This document shows positions 10,952 through 22,893 of a DNA stretch of 64,000 bases, in pieces. The stretch spans positions 295,208 to 359,207 of the forward strand of contig CAJNDS010002461.1 of assembly GCA_905221605.1 (NCBI GenBank), given 5' to 3'. Position numbers and translations under genes: made by a program. Under the pieces are notes generated by a model that worked only from the letters and a program-made list of their open reading frames with translations, had not been told where the DNA came from and made no database searches. The stretch is from Symbiodinium natans. Lineage: Eukaryota > Sar > Dinophyceae > Suessiales > Symbiodiniaceae. Each line of letters begins with the position of its first letter. Positions within the stretch are counted from its first letter, which is position 1.

Positions 10952-11893
10952 TCACCAGCCAGGGCCCTTATGGGACTCAACAGCACATGGACTCCTGGAA
11001 GCACCCTCCGCGGAAATCTCGCCCAGGTCATTGTCGTCGAGCGCCACATGGGCCACAACCCATGGGAGGACCTTGCTCCGCACTTTCTCCGGCGCCTGTG
11101 CGCCGTTGAACAGAGCGTTGCGAATATCTGACGAGCGCCAGGACCTCCACAAGAACATGGAACGGGTCTTCCAACAGCAGGCGACAGAGTTGTTACTTGC
11201 TTTTGCCTCGCTGGGGGCATTCCATCTCCTTGCTGCCAGGTTGCCGGTGGCGCTGGTAGCCAGGCACTGGTGCCACGACCCATGCAGGCCGGCAAAGAGA
11301 TCCGGCACTGCCTCTGAACTCCTTTGCAGTGTTGAAGCAACGTGTGGGTGCCTGGGTGTGCACCCTGAGATGCAAATGCAGCTGGGCGGCCTGCTGGACA
11401 TGTTCGGTGACCACCACGCAGGCCCTAAGCGTGGCCCACTGTCCACCAGTGCTCGGTGGCTTTGGGGCAATTTTTGCTTTACAATCTGAACATCATGGAA
11501 AAAACACCATGAGAACATGCAGGACACGTCGGCCTTGCTCAGGGCAGCTTCCAGGCCAAATGCCATCACGCCATAAGCTTTTGTGTCTCCATCGGTCCCA
11601 TTGTCATGAGCGAGGTGGCAGGTCACAGGCAACCCTCCTGTGCCACAGAGGTGCACGACGACCATGAGACACAGATCGTGATCTCGGCCGTTCTGCCTGG
11701 ATACGAGGCCCACTATGGTTGTAGTCATATCCCGACCTTTGAATCTGAAACACAAGTAGTACTTTCTATTCGGACCCCATGTGTCCTTCTGAAGCCTGAA
11801 GCAGTTTGGCGCGGCCAGCGCTTCCAGCGAAAAGCCGCTGTCTGTCCGAGCCATCCGCGGCAGGCTGGAAACGTCAGAATTCCACACTGCCAT
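10952..11893 (-). CDS. Long minus-strand ORF, hypothetical
   Basis: This 313-codon open frame is the longest - strand ORF in the window outside the low-complexity region near 60 kb. Its N-terminal half has a natural composition (for example TTTIVGLVSRQNGRDHD and AYGVMAFGLEAALSKAD). The C-terminal half becomes Arg/Ser-rich and less convincing. No family is recognised and no catalytic signature can be assigned. It runs against the otherwise + strand gene direction, so it could be a remnant of a mobile-element protein or a chance frame in GC-rich DNA. Confidence 0.25.
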   Translation of the reverse strand: MAVWNSDVSSLPRMARTDSGFSLEALAAPNCFRLQKDTWGPNRKYYLCFRFKGRDMTTTIVGLVSRQNGRDHDLCLMVVVHLCGTGGLPVTCHLAHDNGTDGDTKAYGVMAFGLEAALSKADVSCMFSWCFFHDVQIVKQKLPQSHRALVDSGPRLGPAWWSPNMSSRPPSCICISGCTPRHPHVASTLQRSSEAVPDLFAGLHGSWHQCLATSATGNLAARRWNAPSEAKASNNSVACCWKTRSMFLWRSWRSSDIRNALFNGAQAPEKVRSKVLPWVVAHVALDDNDLGEISAEGASRSPCAVESHKGPGW

Positions 11894-12614
11894 TTTCTAC
11901 CTTGACTTAACGCTTTTGCTATGCCGGCTTTGTAGCTTTGTGGACCGCCTTGAACATGTCAAGAGTGGGGGAGAGCATGAGGTCCCTGGTGATCAGCGGA
12001 CGACACCGACAGGGACCGCTCATCAGTTCTTGGCAGGTTGGGGCCAACAAAGCAAGTCTTCTTGATAAGGCCTTCCTGTGACATTCGCAGTTGCGAGTGA
12101 CTGTTAGCGTCTCCATGAGGCCTTAAACTGAGCGCCGACCCTTGGTTCGAAGAGCGTTGCCCAGCCTGCCCTGTCAGCGCGTCTTCTCGCTGCCGAAGGG
12201 AGCCGATGTGAACCATGTCTCTGTCACGTGCCCCCGAGATGTAAACAAGCACCAAGTCAAAGTCTTGACGGAAGCCCAGACCTAGGCAATTATTAGTTCT
12301 TGAAGTGGCTACGGAAATCATCCAGAGCACCAGGCATAGCAATGAACCCAAGCTCGCAACTAGACTTAGACTACAGAGTTTGAGTCTTGAGCTATGCAGA
12401 TGTGCACTTCTGAACGCCTCAATCATGCCTGCAATGCGCTGTCCTCTTCTGCTGGCACTCTGGCACTCTGGCACACCCTCTATGCCCAGTGAGGTACAGC
12501 TCGGGCACTGGCAACCTGACCGTGACCGTCCCAAGGACGAACGAGACGGTGGCAGAGGCACGGGCGGGGCATTGAGCTGTTTGACGCGGTGAAGAGGGGG
12601 TTCGGTGTTTTCTT

Positions 12615-12845
12615 TTGACGCCTCCGTTTGGTCCTTGTGCTCTCTCTTGGAAGGAGCCCGAGGGTTCCGACACCGGTGGGATGGACGCTTGGCCTGCATT
12701 GAGAGAGGCTTCAGACCGTTCGGAGCCCTTCAGAGCCACCGAAGCCACCGAAGCCACCGAAGCGCGGGGCAAAACAGGACATGCTGCCACCAGCACTTCA
12801 GGCACTGCGGTTTGGCCCTCAGCCGTACACAGAGCTGCAGAGTAA
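12615..12845 (+). CDS. Acidic/Thr-rich exon candidate with 9-bp repeat
   Basis: The + frame reads EPEGSDTGGMDAWPALREAS, then a RATEATEATEARG stretch produced by a tandem 9-bp unit (CCGAAGCCA) at 12733-12763. The reading is hydrophilic, likely disordered, and free of stops. No domain is recognised and borders are not fixed. Confidence 0.3.
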   Translation: MTPPFGPCALSWKEPEGSDTGGMDAWPALREASDRSEPFRATEATEATEARGKTGHAATSTSGTAVWPSAVHRAAE

Positions 12846-13072
12846 AGGGGCCAAGGGGGAGTCCCACAGAGGACCGGGGTGCCTCTGCTGGTCGGCAACA
12901 TGGGCGCCTTGCAGGCACCTGCTACTGCTTCTTGCGGGCTGCCTGTGGTGATGGTGATGTTGCTAGGCCTTGTGAAGCTATTTTGCAATCTTTTTTGCGA
13001 AGCGAGCTACCTGTCGCACCGCGAGCCGAGAGTCCGGCTCAAAAGCGCGGAGGGTTGGAGAGAGCCTGGGGC

Positions 13073-13104
13073 TCTCTGGGCTCTCTGGGCTCTCTGGGCT
13101 CCTG
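13073..13104. repeat. 9-bp tandem repeat (GGGCTCTCT)n
   Basis: About three and a half perfect copies. Confidence 0.85.
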
Positions 13105-13139
13105 GATCCAGGAGTCCACTCCAAACACAGGATGCCGGG

Positions 13140-13480
13140 CACTCATATGCGCCCAAAGAAGTTGAAGAGTTGAGAGGCTCTGCTTGCGCTCTGCGAGGTC
13201 TATACACGGCGATGTCGCCTCGGCCATTGGCCAGCAGGTGGGGGGAGCTGGGCGAATGTGAGCGGGACATACGGCATTTTCTGAAGTACCCTGGTGTTCA
13301 GGTGGAACAAATGATCTTGCAGGCAAAGAAAGACTCTGAAGCCAGGGTCAGGCACGATGTTTTGGGGCCGTTCGTGCAAGCTTTCGTTGGACGCGTTGCA
13401 CGCCCACTAGACCCACATCCACCGCACCTTGGCAGGCACGAGCTCAATGTTGCAAGGAGCCAGCTGACACAGATGGAGGC
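13140..13480 (+). CDS. Helical exon candidate
   Basis: The + frame gives GELGECERDIRHFLKYPGVQ, then VEQMILQAKKDSEARVRHD and VLGPFVQAFVG. The composition is natural, with a charged helix in the middle. No family is recognised. It may be part of the coiled-coil gene continuing at 14.3-15.5 kb. Exact borders are unknown. Confidence 0.35.
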
Positions 13481-14344
13481 ATCGTTTGGAAATCCAAATC
13501 GCTGCCGAACCACCATCCACTTGCATTCCGGAACGTTGTCAGAACTTCAGAATACAACAAATAAGGCTCCTCGGGATCAGCAAAGCAGACCTTGCACTCT
13601 ATCGTGCAAGGCATATGTTACAAAGAGATATGGGCAGTGTTGTTTGCACACGTCCAAGACAAGCCCAGTGCAAGTGAAAGGATGCATTGAGTGACTAGTG
13701 AGTGACTACAACCAGTTCACTCTCTGCTTCAACGCCTTCACTCCCACTGCAGCGTCGAGTCAGAATGATTTCTCTGATAGAGGTACCTCCACGTCCGGAC
13801 TATGATGTTGTTAGCTGCTAGCATTGGTTGGCCTGAAGACCCGGGCTCGTCAAAGTCTTAACTCCTTTTACCCATGCTAAACCCCCTTGGCGCCTCCCCA
13901 TGTTCGCCACCTCTTGCAGTCCCACATCACGGAGCTGTCGGATCGCGTCTCTCGCTGCGTTCGAATGAACTCTTCAGGCTGCTTTGCTGCTTTGCGGGTT
14001 TGCTCACGTGTTAGTCTGTAGCCTCGTCAAGCACAGCATTACACGAGAACCTCCAAGTTTTCTGCGCAGTGGTCGCTCACGTAGCTTGTTCTGATGTTTC
14101 ATCCCGCCAAGCTCACGTAGCTTTCTGCTTGAGGGTTCGGTGAGGACCTGATGCGCTTTGGATCCTCGAACAAGTCTAGATTTTGCTTCCCCTGCAGGCA
14201 CTGGGAGTGGGCTAGATCCGTCAGTGACCGTGGACCGTGCCTTTTTGAGTCGGGGCCTTTAAGGATCTTTAAGGTGCCGCAAGCTTTGTCGGCCTGCATG
14301 CTGTGGGCTGTGCAAGGGGCCGATACGTTTGTGCCGGCACTAAG

Positions 14345-15561
14345 GCCAGAAGATCAAGCAGCTGGAGCAGAAATGGGGGTCCGAGGTAAAGGCTCTGAAG
14401 CAGGCCCTCCGGGATGAATCGGATTGTGACTAATGGAACTCATGGAGCGCAAAGCTTCAAGCAAGGATGGAGTGCGCATGTGGCGTTCTGCCCGGTTCGA
14501 CCCTGTGCCAGGACCTTCATCGAACGATCCTCGCTCACAACCACAACTCTGACTTGATGCGCCACCATCGAGATGCGCTGGATGAGGCAGCTTCTTTCGA
14601 TGTAGCGCAAATACCGGTAAACAAGATGTCGATCTAGAGAGGTTTCGAAACAGAAAGGAAACAGATGCGAAGAGAAAAGGAGAGAGCCTTCAGGCAAAGA
14701 CTGTGAGTCCCAGAGGCTCTATCTGAGATGTCCAGGCTCGCCGGAAGCTGGACAGCCAACCTGCCCCAAAGGCAGACCAGGCACATCGACGCACGCGATC
14801 ATCACTAAGTGCATTCCGGTGACATACTGCAGTCACACTCAGGCTCGTGTTCGCAGCTGTTGCCATGTAGTCGCCAGCAGGTGGATGCACAAATTGACAA
14901 AGTGGACCGGATGCTTCGTGCCGGCGCCGTGCTGACCCCGGGGCGGTGCGTAAGTTCGATTAAGGTAGGATGGGGATGGAGTGACCACTGGGGTGCGATG
15001 GAGTGGAGGTTCAGCCGTTGCAGTAGTCGTTGTCAGATGTGGCCGCTGATTCTGGAGCTAGCGTGTGGCATGAAGGACGCGAGCCTTCCAACACGCCACC
15101 AGCGGCCCCCCAGCCCCAAGAGGCCAAACAGCGAGCCTTGGACGCCCTCACCGAGCGTCTCACGCAGCTGGAGCAGCAGGAGCGGGGAGCGGGGCCCCAG
15201 GGTGGGCACGGCATGGCACGGCGTCGAATGCCAGGGCAGACCCATCCTCTCTCTTGCTTGCAGAGTTGAGGTTGACGCGGAATTGCAGAATTCAGATCAG
15301 TACAGCAAATCAGCTCTGACTTGTATGCCTGGAGCCTTTTGCCAGGCATCGCAGATGTTCCCGGCAGCACCCGGCTTCAGCACAACCAGCGTGCCACCAG
15401 GCCCTCCCACTGCACATGGCAGGGCAGGCCCCTCACTAAACGTGACCGACGAGACCCAAACCTGTCCCTTGCAAAGCCGGTGCTGCAAGGCTTGTCGGCC
15501 ACGCCGGCCGCGGTTCCGCCAGGGCCCTGATTGCAAGGTAGTCTCTTCAGCCAGCGCTTGA
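14345..15561 (+). CDS. Coiled-coil exon group
   Basis: Exon 14345-14385 runs from AG|GC to a GT donor and reads QKIKQLEQKWGSE; a possible read-through to 14430 adds VKALKQALRDESD. Around 14877-14942 the frame reads QQVDAQIDKVDRMLRAGAV. At about 15030-15203 a Pro-rich lead is followed by EAKQRALDALTERLTQLEQQ, a textbook coiled coil, ending at a GT donor. From 15268 the frame reads VEVDAELQNSDQYSKSALT. Together these suggest a multi-exon coiled-coil protein. The family and cellular role are not recognised, and whether this is one gene with the left-hand exons is unknown. Confidence 0.45.
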
Positions 15562-16476
15562 CGTGAAAATCAAGGCAGCTTTGCCTCCACAAGTCTCCGT
15601 TTAGGGCCTGAGGGCTTCAGTTTTACATTGTAGCATGCCTCCCAAGAAAAGCAGGTCAACGTAAGCATGCGCTTCCCCTAAGCTGGCATTCAGCCGAGCT
15701 GTCTACGTGCACTCTAAGGAAGAAGCCGGGAAAGAAGGCGCGGTTTCATATGGAGTAGGAGAACACAAACGTTCATGGTGCTCAGATTGTCCATCACACC
15801 TTTGCAGAGAGTTAAACGCAGTAGGCCCTGTTGGTCATTGAACCTCACGCACACTGGCGGTTGTCGGGTGCACAGGAGGGGGACCTGCCAAGCGAGCTCG
15901 AAGTCCGTGCACACTTGGAGAAGGCGCAGACTAGAATAAAGCTAAACTCTTCCAGGTGTTTTCAGGGCCTTGGGCCCTGTGTGGATAGGTGAGACCTCCT
16001 GGAAGATCTGATGAAGCAGTCCACAATAGGTGTGCTTCGCTCCACGTTGTGAGGCGGCTCTTGGACAGGGCAGCAGTTTCAACGCGGAGGCATCCGCCAA
16101 GCGCTTTAACATCTGCATGCCGGGAGTGTGTTGTAGATGCACGGATGTACGGGGATTGATGCGGATGCCGCTCCAAGGTTTGGCGTATGCCTTGACATTT
16201 TTTTCGCCTGGCGGTGCTCAAGTCACAAACTCCTTTTCACACATTCCAGCCTCCAGTAGCTCACACAAAAAGAAACGACGTAGCAAAGACAAGACTCTCC
16301 CGTCTTGAGACCTCATGTGTATTGCCCTGAAGCCTATCCCCGAAACCCCAACCATCCAAGTTTTTCGTGGCCATTGAAGAAAAAAGGGCCCAAACAGTAT
16401 GGAAAGGATCGGCAGACTGAAGGAGAACATCATAAGTATCAAGTTCTCAATACAGCAGCTAAGGCAGAGCAGAAAA

Positions 16477-16718
16477 AGAGGAAGGGAAGGGAAGGGAAGG
16501 GAAGGGAAGGGGAGGGGAGGGGAGGGGAGGGGAGGGGAGGGGAAGGGAAGGGAAGGGAGGGAAGGGATGACGGAAAGAAGGAAGGAATCAAGATAATCCA
16601 CGGCAAACGGGAAGAAAAGGGAAGAAAAGGGAAGAAAAGGGAAGAATCGGGAAGAAAAGGGAAGAATCGGGAAGAAAAGGGAAGAAAAGGGAAGAAAAGG
16701 AAGAAAAGGGAAGACTCG
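16477..16718. repeat. Purine-rich minisatellite (GGGAA/GGGGA/GGGAAGAAAA)n
   Basis: About 240 bases of almost pure purine on +. A GGGAA block is followed by GGGGA units and then by a 10-11-bp GGGAAGAAAA(G) block. Confidence 0.95.
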
Positions 16719-17689
16719 CGTTGGCCGAGCTCGGGGGCGATTGTGGGCAGACTTCGGAGGCTGAAGCAGGTACACTGTACTACCCAAAGCCGCCAAAAGC
16801 CCTGAACCCAGGAGCCTAGACCACTAAGCCACGGAATCCCTTCGAAAACCCAAAAGTGGGAACCAACCACATGACCCTTCTCCGCCTCCGTCAGACAACA
16901 GTCGTGTTGGCAAATGGGCGGGGGTGGGGGGGGGGGAGGTTGCACTGTTGAGCCGTGCAAGCTTGCTTCATGAACATCATACCGTTAAGAGGAATGGTTT
17001 CAACATACGGGTCTTCTCCAAATCCCGTCATGCGAGCATTGTGTGTGCACCCCGCCTGCTTCCCCGACCCCCTGGCTTCGTTTGCTTGACTGAGCATCAG
17101 TCAAAATAGATGCCTTCAATACGCATGAGTCGTGGCCGAAGGAGGGAGGGGGGGGGGAGCGAGGTCTTGCGTGAGTCGGGCCATGGTCGCTGTCGCGCGT
17201 TTTTAAGGTTTGAAAGGCTTGGAGTTCGAGGGTTCGAAGCTCGAGTCCCGTTCGAGCTCGCAAGAAATTTCGACGGAGAGAAGGTTAGTTTGATGCCCTT
17301 TCGAGTTCGCGAGTTCAATTTGTTCATCCCACGCCTCCCTACTTAAAACCCAAGTCTAGAAGTCTAACCCGATTATGCGGGTCCACTGGCAATTGGTTTA
17401 GTCATAAGCCACGCGGAAGAGGAGGAGTCAATGCCCTGACTGCCGTCTGTTGGCTCCACCATTTTCATCCTTGGAAGCCAGGCGCCCGTTTTCATCCCGC
17501 GTGGGGCGGTGGATGTAGAGGCCCCGAAGGCTTGGACGCTGCCATGTGTCCCACGTGCTTACACTGGATCAGTCTTTCACTGGTTGCAGGCTGCTGCTGT
17601 CCCAAAGGCAGATGCAGGCCAGAGACGTCCGAACCGCTCCCCGTTTCCCGATCTCCAAGACCCCAGACTCCTTAGACTTAGTACGCCAG

Positions 17690-18215
17690 GATGTGCAAGG
17701 TTGCAGATTTTGGGGCGACGGGCCTGGAAATCTCTGTCGGGGGGCTTCGGATTTGGGAAAGGAACTGGAGCTCCGTCAAAGCAGCCTGTGTGGGATCTTG
17801 CGGGGGCGCCCTGACTCAACCGTCAACTCTGTCGACTCCGTGCAGGCGCTCCCATCACCCTCCCGGTGCCCGCGGGAAGCTTGGAGGCCTCAATTTTATG
17901 GCCTTTTTAAGGGGAGGTTGTTGCTGCCTCTCCGTGCCACTTCTTGCCAGGTGCCCCCAGATGCAGGCCAAAGCAGATCGAACTGTTGAGAAGCCTGCCA
18001 CCATCTGCTGCCGCTGTGCTGTCAGGTGACAAGGAGGTGGCCGTGGTCCCAGGCCTCCGCAAGAAAGCAAAACAAAGCAAAAGCCAAACAACAACCGAAG
18101 CAATAACCGAAACCCTGAATCCAGTGGGTTCCAAATCCGAAAGAGCTCCCGGAAAGCGCGGAGCAGAAGACGAAGCACTCAGGGCACGGTTTGCAAACTG
18201 GGAGATGGCGTTGAG
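17690..18215 (+). CDS. Possible exons, unknown
   Basis: Around 17970-18215 the + frame reads GDKEVAVVPGLRKKAKQSKS, then TTTEAITETLNPVG and EDEALRARFANWEMALRRVA, a basic then helical segment of natural composition. A shorter stretch at 17690-17790 (KVADFGATGLEISVGG) superficially recalls a kinase DFG loop, but no other kinase motif is present. The borders are unresolved. Confidence 0.28.
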
Positions 18216-18262
18216 ACGTGTTGCGTTCTCCTCCTCCCTTGTCCTCCTTCGCTGCGTCTCTT

Positions 18263-18331
18263 ATTTCCCTTCTCTCTCTCTCTCCCTCTCCCTCTCCCTC
18301 TGTCTCCCTCTCTCTCCCTCTCTCTCCCCGA
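18263..18331. repeat. (CT)n / (CTCCCT)n tract
   Basis: About 70 bases of nearly pure CT with CCCTCTC variants. Confidence 0.9.
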
Positions 18332-18439
18332 TTACTGACAGCGAGCGAAGTGGCGTGCAGAGTCGCGCTTGAGAGGCGAAGCAGCAACCACGCCGCCCGA
18401 AGACTCGGCGGAGGCCATGGACCAAAGCTGCCAGAAGAT

Positions 18440-18720
18440 TCGTTTCTGCCTCTTCTGCTCGGCCTGAGGTGGAGGAGGCCCCCGCAGAAGCCGAAGAGGC
18501 CAGGACATTGTCTGCACCACCTCGAGCTTTCCAAACACGTTCAGAGCAGATTCTAAGCTGAAGTTGCTGAAGTCGCTCCAACCTTGTCCCGCAGCTCTTG
18601 CCAGTTCAGATTGCCAGACATGCTGAGACAGCACAGGCTACAGCTCCGACGACTGCTTGAGCGAACGCATTCGCAGGCTCTGCGCTTGGAGTGGCTGAGT
18701 TGTCTAGTTGCGAAAGGCTG
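18440..18720 (+). CDS. Acidic and leucine-rich helical exon candidates
   Basis: At about 18440-18560 the + frame reads RPEVEEAPAEAEEARTLSAP, an Ala/Glu helix ending at a stop. At about 18604-18720 another frame reads LPDMLRQHRLQLRRLLERTH, a Leu/Arg amphipathic helix. Both look coding. They may be exons of the preceding helical gene. No domain is recognised. Confidence 0.3.
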
Positions 18721-20120
18721 AACAGAAGAAGCTGGCTTTCGCATCTCTCGACTCAAATGAACGTAAGCAACCAGAAGAGAGAGGGAGAGAGAGAGTCATC
18801 AAACCAAGGCTCCTTCTCCCCGACCGTCCCAACCAGAGGAACCCCGAATACCGGGGCGGGTGAGGATGCCCGGGGGCTTGCCCCCTTGCCCCCAAGGGAA
18901 AGAAAGAAAGAGAGTCAACAAAAGGGTTGAAGGGTTGAGTATGGGGAAAAGGGCCTTGTCCAAATAATGGTGTGTGGGGCATGAGCCCTCCGCAAAAACA
19001 GAACATGACTTCTCCAAGCTTCCATTCCGCTTCCGTCTTTCGAGTTGCTGTTGTGGGGCTGCAGTTTGATTTGTCAGAATTATCTGTCATTGAAAGAAAC
19101 CCCAAAAGGAGAGGGAGTAGCTTGAGAGCCAAATCAATACTCAACCTAGAAGGTGTTGGAGGTGTGTTGACTCTTGACAGAGAGTTTTAATGGACGGATT
19201 TTGAAATGGAGATCGATGCCAGGCGCTCCTTGCGGTGCACTTGTCAAACAAAGCGTTTTGCTGGCAACAGGCTTGGCTGGGCGGACCAAGGGGTGACATG
19301 ACGGCAACGTGATTGACTGTTCGAGATGTGTCCCAGCAGGTCGACTTCCTTGGCGTCCTTGCCACTCCTCCGCCGAGAGCGGCAAACAGCCCGAACTCTT
19401 TGCATGAGGTTAAAACAGCACGAGAGCCCGGAGGAATGCGCATGACGGTAGAATGAGATCATTCGAGAAACTCACAGCTGGCGCAGGGTGGACCTCAGGG
19501 TTTCTTGCGGGCCCGGAGACCTGTTGGTGGCTTGGCTACTGAAAAGCAATGCTTGTGCAAGCTGCGAACTGTAGAACCTGGAGTCAAAAAATGTTGGGGG
19601 CAGTGCTTGGGAATGCACGAGTTCATGACGAACTGTCATGAAACCGTTTTTTGGCCAAGGAATCGAGGATGTCTTGAATCAGGCGGGCCACACTTGCATC
19701 TATAGGTCTCTGTACATAGGTCTCTAGGCAGTGACTATGACTGCTGGCCGGCAACTGAAAGAGTTGCAATGAGCTTTGCGCAAGCCGAGTAAATTCGGAG
19801 GTCTTTGGACAACTGGACCAGATGCATCCCAGGCACGTGTCGCAGCTGCTTGCAGCCAGGTCATCATACACCAAGAGACGGCCTGGTTGCATTCTTCGAC
19901 ATGCAAAGCATCATCCAACAATGCTAGAAGATCACGCGGCCAGACAGCTGTGAGTGCACTGTAACCATGTGCGACCTTGAAATTGCTTCGAACAATCTTC
20001 AATCCCCTTTCAAGAAGCACTTCCATGTGCAACATGAATGACTACTTAGCTCGCACCAGGAACCAGCTTCCCGTGGCAAGGCAGGTGCCTGAGGCCTGAG
20101 GGCTTTTGTGGGAGGTTCGA
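18721..20120. other. No gene recognised
   Basis: Only short frames are present. A GAGA run near 18777 and a G/C palindromic stretch near 18870 are the only notable sequence. Confidence 0.35.
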
Positions 20121-20124
20121 TGAA

Positions 20125-20343
20125 GTGGACGAGGTACCATACAGATTCCAGCAGAATCACCAGATTTCGCAATGCAAAGCCCCCATTCTGCAGGATGCTG
20201 TAGTGAACTTAGTCGGCTGCTTCGCCGAGTCGCAGCTGGAGCAGGCCTTGTGGGATGGAAACGTCCGGAACAGACTGCACGAATGCGCAGATAGGCCATG
20301 GAGTCGAGGTCAGGAGTTTCTCTCGTCGCAAAGCTGCAGGTGA
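20125..20343 (+). CDS. Exon candidate, unknown
   Basis: The + frame reads DEVPYRFQQNHQISQCKAPI, then LQDAVVNLVGCFAESQLEQ. Composition is plausible and the helices alternate with Cys. An overlapping - frame of similar length is less natural. No family is recognised. Confidence 0.25.
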   Translation: MDEVPYRFQQNHQISQCKAPILQDAVVNLVGCFAESQLEQALWDGNVRNRLHECADRPWSRGQEFLSSQSCR

Positions 20344-21429
20344 AGCTCAAGTACTACGGTGACGAGAACGCTGCTAATTTCGCAGCCATGTGAGCTTCCG
20401 CTGTCTTTAAGTCGGTGCTGGGCTGAGATGTGCAGCTTATCAGGTACTGGCACGCTGAGAACGACCACGCGCCCCGTCGGCAAGCATACAGTAGCAAGAA
20501 TGACAGACTTAAAGACTCGGCTAAACATACTTTAACATACAGCTTGCTCACAAAGAAGCCTAAGCTGTTGGAGTTTTTGTGCCTTCCAGAGTCCATGGCT
20601 TGGCCGCGCCTTTGCCTTTGTGATCCGTCACGGTCGCCGTACAGCTTCGACATGCCCGATTCACCATGGACCATGAAACATCACGCAGCCAAAGCAAGGC
20701 GGCCCAAGATTAAAAGGCGGATGGCATTTCATTTCGTCCTTGGCAAGACTCGCTGTATCTCGCTTTCGTGACAGCGTAGATGGCAGTTACCGGAAGACCC
20801 TGATGCTTGGAATTGCTTAGCTTCGGCCTCAATTTAATTCAGGGTTGGGATGCTGGTCCCGTGCCCCTCAGATGGCTCCGATGCTCTGCAGGCAGGGCTC
20901 CGACTACCCAGAATTCGCTTCTTTTGAGCGAGCTGAGCTCTGAAATTCCCAGGAGGGCCATTCCTCCGCTTCAGGCCTCTGCGGGTCGATGTTCCAGGAG
21001 TTTCCAGAGTTTCCAAGAGGTGCAAAGCGTGGACTTGTGTCTTCATCTTGCTTATCACGTGCTTATCACGTGCTCCTGGCTAAGACGGCTAAGAGTTGTT
21101 TGAAAGCATGATCAGATCTCCCAGCTTGACCCCGAAAGTACACCGCTAAAACTCACAGTCGAGCAACATGCCAACCAAAGATCAGGGCATCCTGCAACAG
21201 CTTTGCATCCTTGAAGGTTCTGTCCCAGAGGCTGAATCAGGTTGGCACCAATAGCAAGCTGGCACCATCCCCTAGACTCTTTCAAAAGGGGGGGGGGGTG
21301 GCACCGTGTACTGCCGTTTAAGTTCCCCGTCCTCTTCCCCCCGCGCAGCGCCCGCAGCGGCCGCAGAGCCCGCAGAGCCCGCAGCGCCCGCCTTGGTCGG
21401 GGAGGCGCCTGGTTTTTGCAGAGGTTTTT

Positions 21430-21651
21430 GCAGGTTTTCTTTCTGTGAAGTTGCTTGGGCTCGTTACTTTACTGGCCAAACCCAGCATTCAAGCAACGCT
21501 GGCAAGTTTAGTTCGTGAAATGTGCATCGCGCAGGCCGCAGAGTGGGCTTTTGTTCTGGGATGCTTCCTGTCATTCATGTCATTCATGTCATTCATGTCT
21601 CGGCAGCTGCATCTGCAGCCCGGTGAGCGTTTGGCCTGGGCACGTCCCTGA
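21430..21651 (+). CDS. Hydrophobic exon candidate
   Basis: The + frame reads LLGLVTLLAKPSIQATLASL, then VREMCIAQAAEWAFVLGC. It runs into a short FMS repeat made by three copies of CATTCATGT at about 21571-21598. It could be part of a membrane or helical-repeat protein. No family is recognised. Confidence 0.28.
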   Translation, partial: AGFLSVKLLGLVTLLAKPSIQATLASLVREMCIAQAAEWAFVLGCFLSFMSFMSFMSRQLHLQPGERLAWARP

Positions 21652-22740
21652 ATCTATGGCTCGGTTCTCGGACTGTTCTCGGCAACACGGGCGGCAAGAA
21701 TCGGACAACTGGTGACTCCCGGGATGCTCAGTGGAGCGAACGCTCCCACACACGATGCTGGCAGTCTCTCCACTCTGGGTCAAGTCCGTGCTTTCCATGC
21801 TTGCTTTCCTGTGACATCTCTTTCGAGTCTTGCCTGCATACCTCCTATCCCTCAGGCCTTGGTTCAGACCCGAATAAAGGACTTGCACGGTTTGGCGAGT
21901 TGATAGGGGGTGGGGAGCTAGGGCTTATCACGCAGAACCGGTCTTTGGTGTCTGCGCCGTGTACCCACTTGACAAGCTCTTGTCTTGTGTTGTTATGTTT
22001 GTGCTTGTGTCTTGCTTCACTCACAAATTCTGCTTTATCCCTCTATCTCTCTCTCTCTCTGTGTCTGCTTCTTTCACTCATTGCGGCGCTTTGGATGTTG
22101 GCAAGTACTGATGCAAATGTGTTGGTTCGATAAGTTCAAGTTGGATACTTTGGTGGTGCCTTGGAGCTCGCGGCGGCGCAGCGCCTCCGAGTTATCTGGC
22201 GGCAGGCCGAAGAGAGCCCTCGGCGAGCCTCAGTCCTACCTCTGGCTCAAGCCTTAGCTTGAGTCAATCCTGCCTCAAACTTTCAGGAACGCACCCCGGC
22301 AACATCCCGGCAAGCGGAGAGGATCGAAAGAAGCGCTTTGGGCGAACCCTCACTGTCTCAAGCTATGCAGAGTGCAGCGTGCAGAGACCCAGTGATCCGA
22401 GCAATCCGGGCAGTGTTTTGCGTCTCAGGCACAGCTAGCAGACGGCAGGCGCCCCAATTTCTCTCTTACACGTGGTTTTAGGGAGACGCAGGTGAGTATC
22501 TGACACAAATCGTGTTGTCCTCGTTTTCCTGCACTTCCATCGCCGGATCTTGTGAAGGTGACACGTGACCTAGGCCATGTACTGACCGCAGACCCTCGAC
22601 ACTGCACTTGTATGAAGAAGCCCTGCTGCCTCGGGTGTCCACCAAGGCCTCATCCAACGCAGCCAGCGCCTTCGATCCTTAGAGGGCTTGTGGATGCTTG
22701 CATGTCGGTACGCAGAAGCATCAGAAAGCCTCGGGGTCAG

Positions 22741-22893
22741 ATGTCTGAGAAGATTTCCACCCTCCGAATGAGAGAAGTGGTGCTTTGGGCTGCTTTTTTG
22801 GCTGTACTTTTTGTTGCTGCTAAGATGCCGCTCTCAAGAAGTTCGGCTCGCGCAGAGGCCGCCGTGACCAGGGGAGGATGGCTTTTGGAGTAG
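22741..22893 (+). CDS. Possible small membrane segment ORF
   Basis: This 50-codon + frame from ATG contains one strong hydrophobic helix, VVLWAAFLAVLFVAA, preceded by basic residues and followed by Ser/Arg. It could be a transmembrane exon or a tiny membrane protein. No homology is recognised. Confidence 0.25.
   Translation: MSEKISTLRMREVVLWAAFLAVLFVAAKMPLSRSSARAEAAVTRGGWLLE

Noticed and set aside
16803-16850. tRNA-like A-box (TGGCTTAGTGG) on the - strand
   Set aside because: No cloverleaf or acceptor pairing, and the expected B-box is imperfect; probably chance or a very old SINE relic.
16305-16960. ORFs with Lys/Glu/Arg or Phe/Pro runs
   Set aside because: They derive entirely from the purine-rich minisatellite.
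17220-17260. GTTCGA-rich stretch resembling tRNA T-loops
   Set aside because: It is a local palindromic GTTCGA/TCGAGC repeat without a tRNA fold.
17695-17760. KVADFG resembling a kinase DFG motif
   Set aside because: No HRD, VAIK or APE motifs in any nearby + frame.
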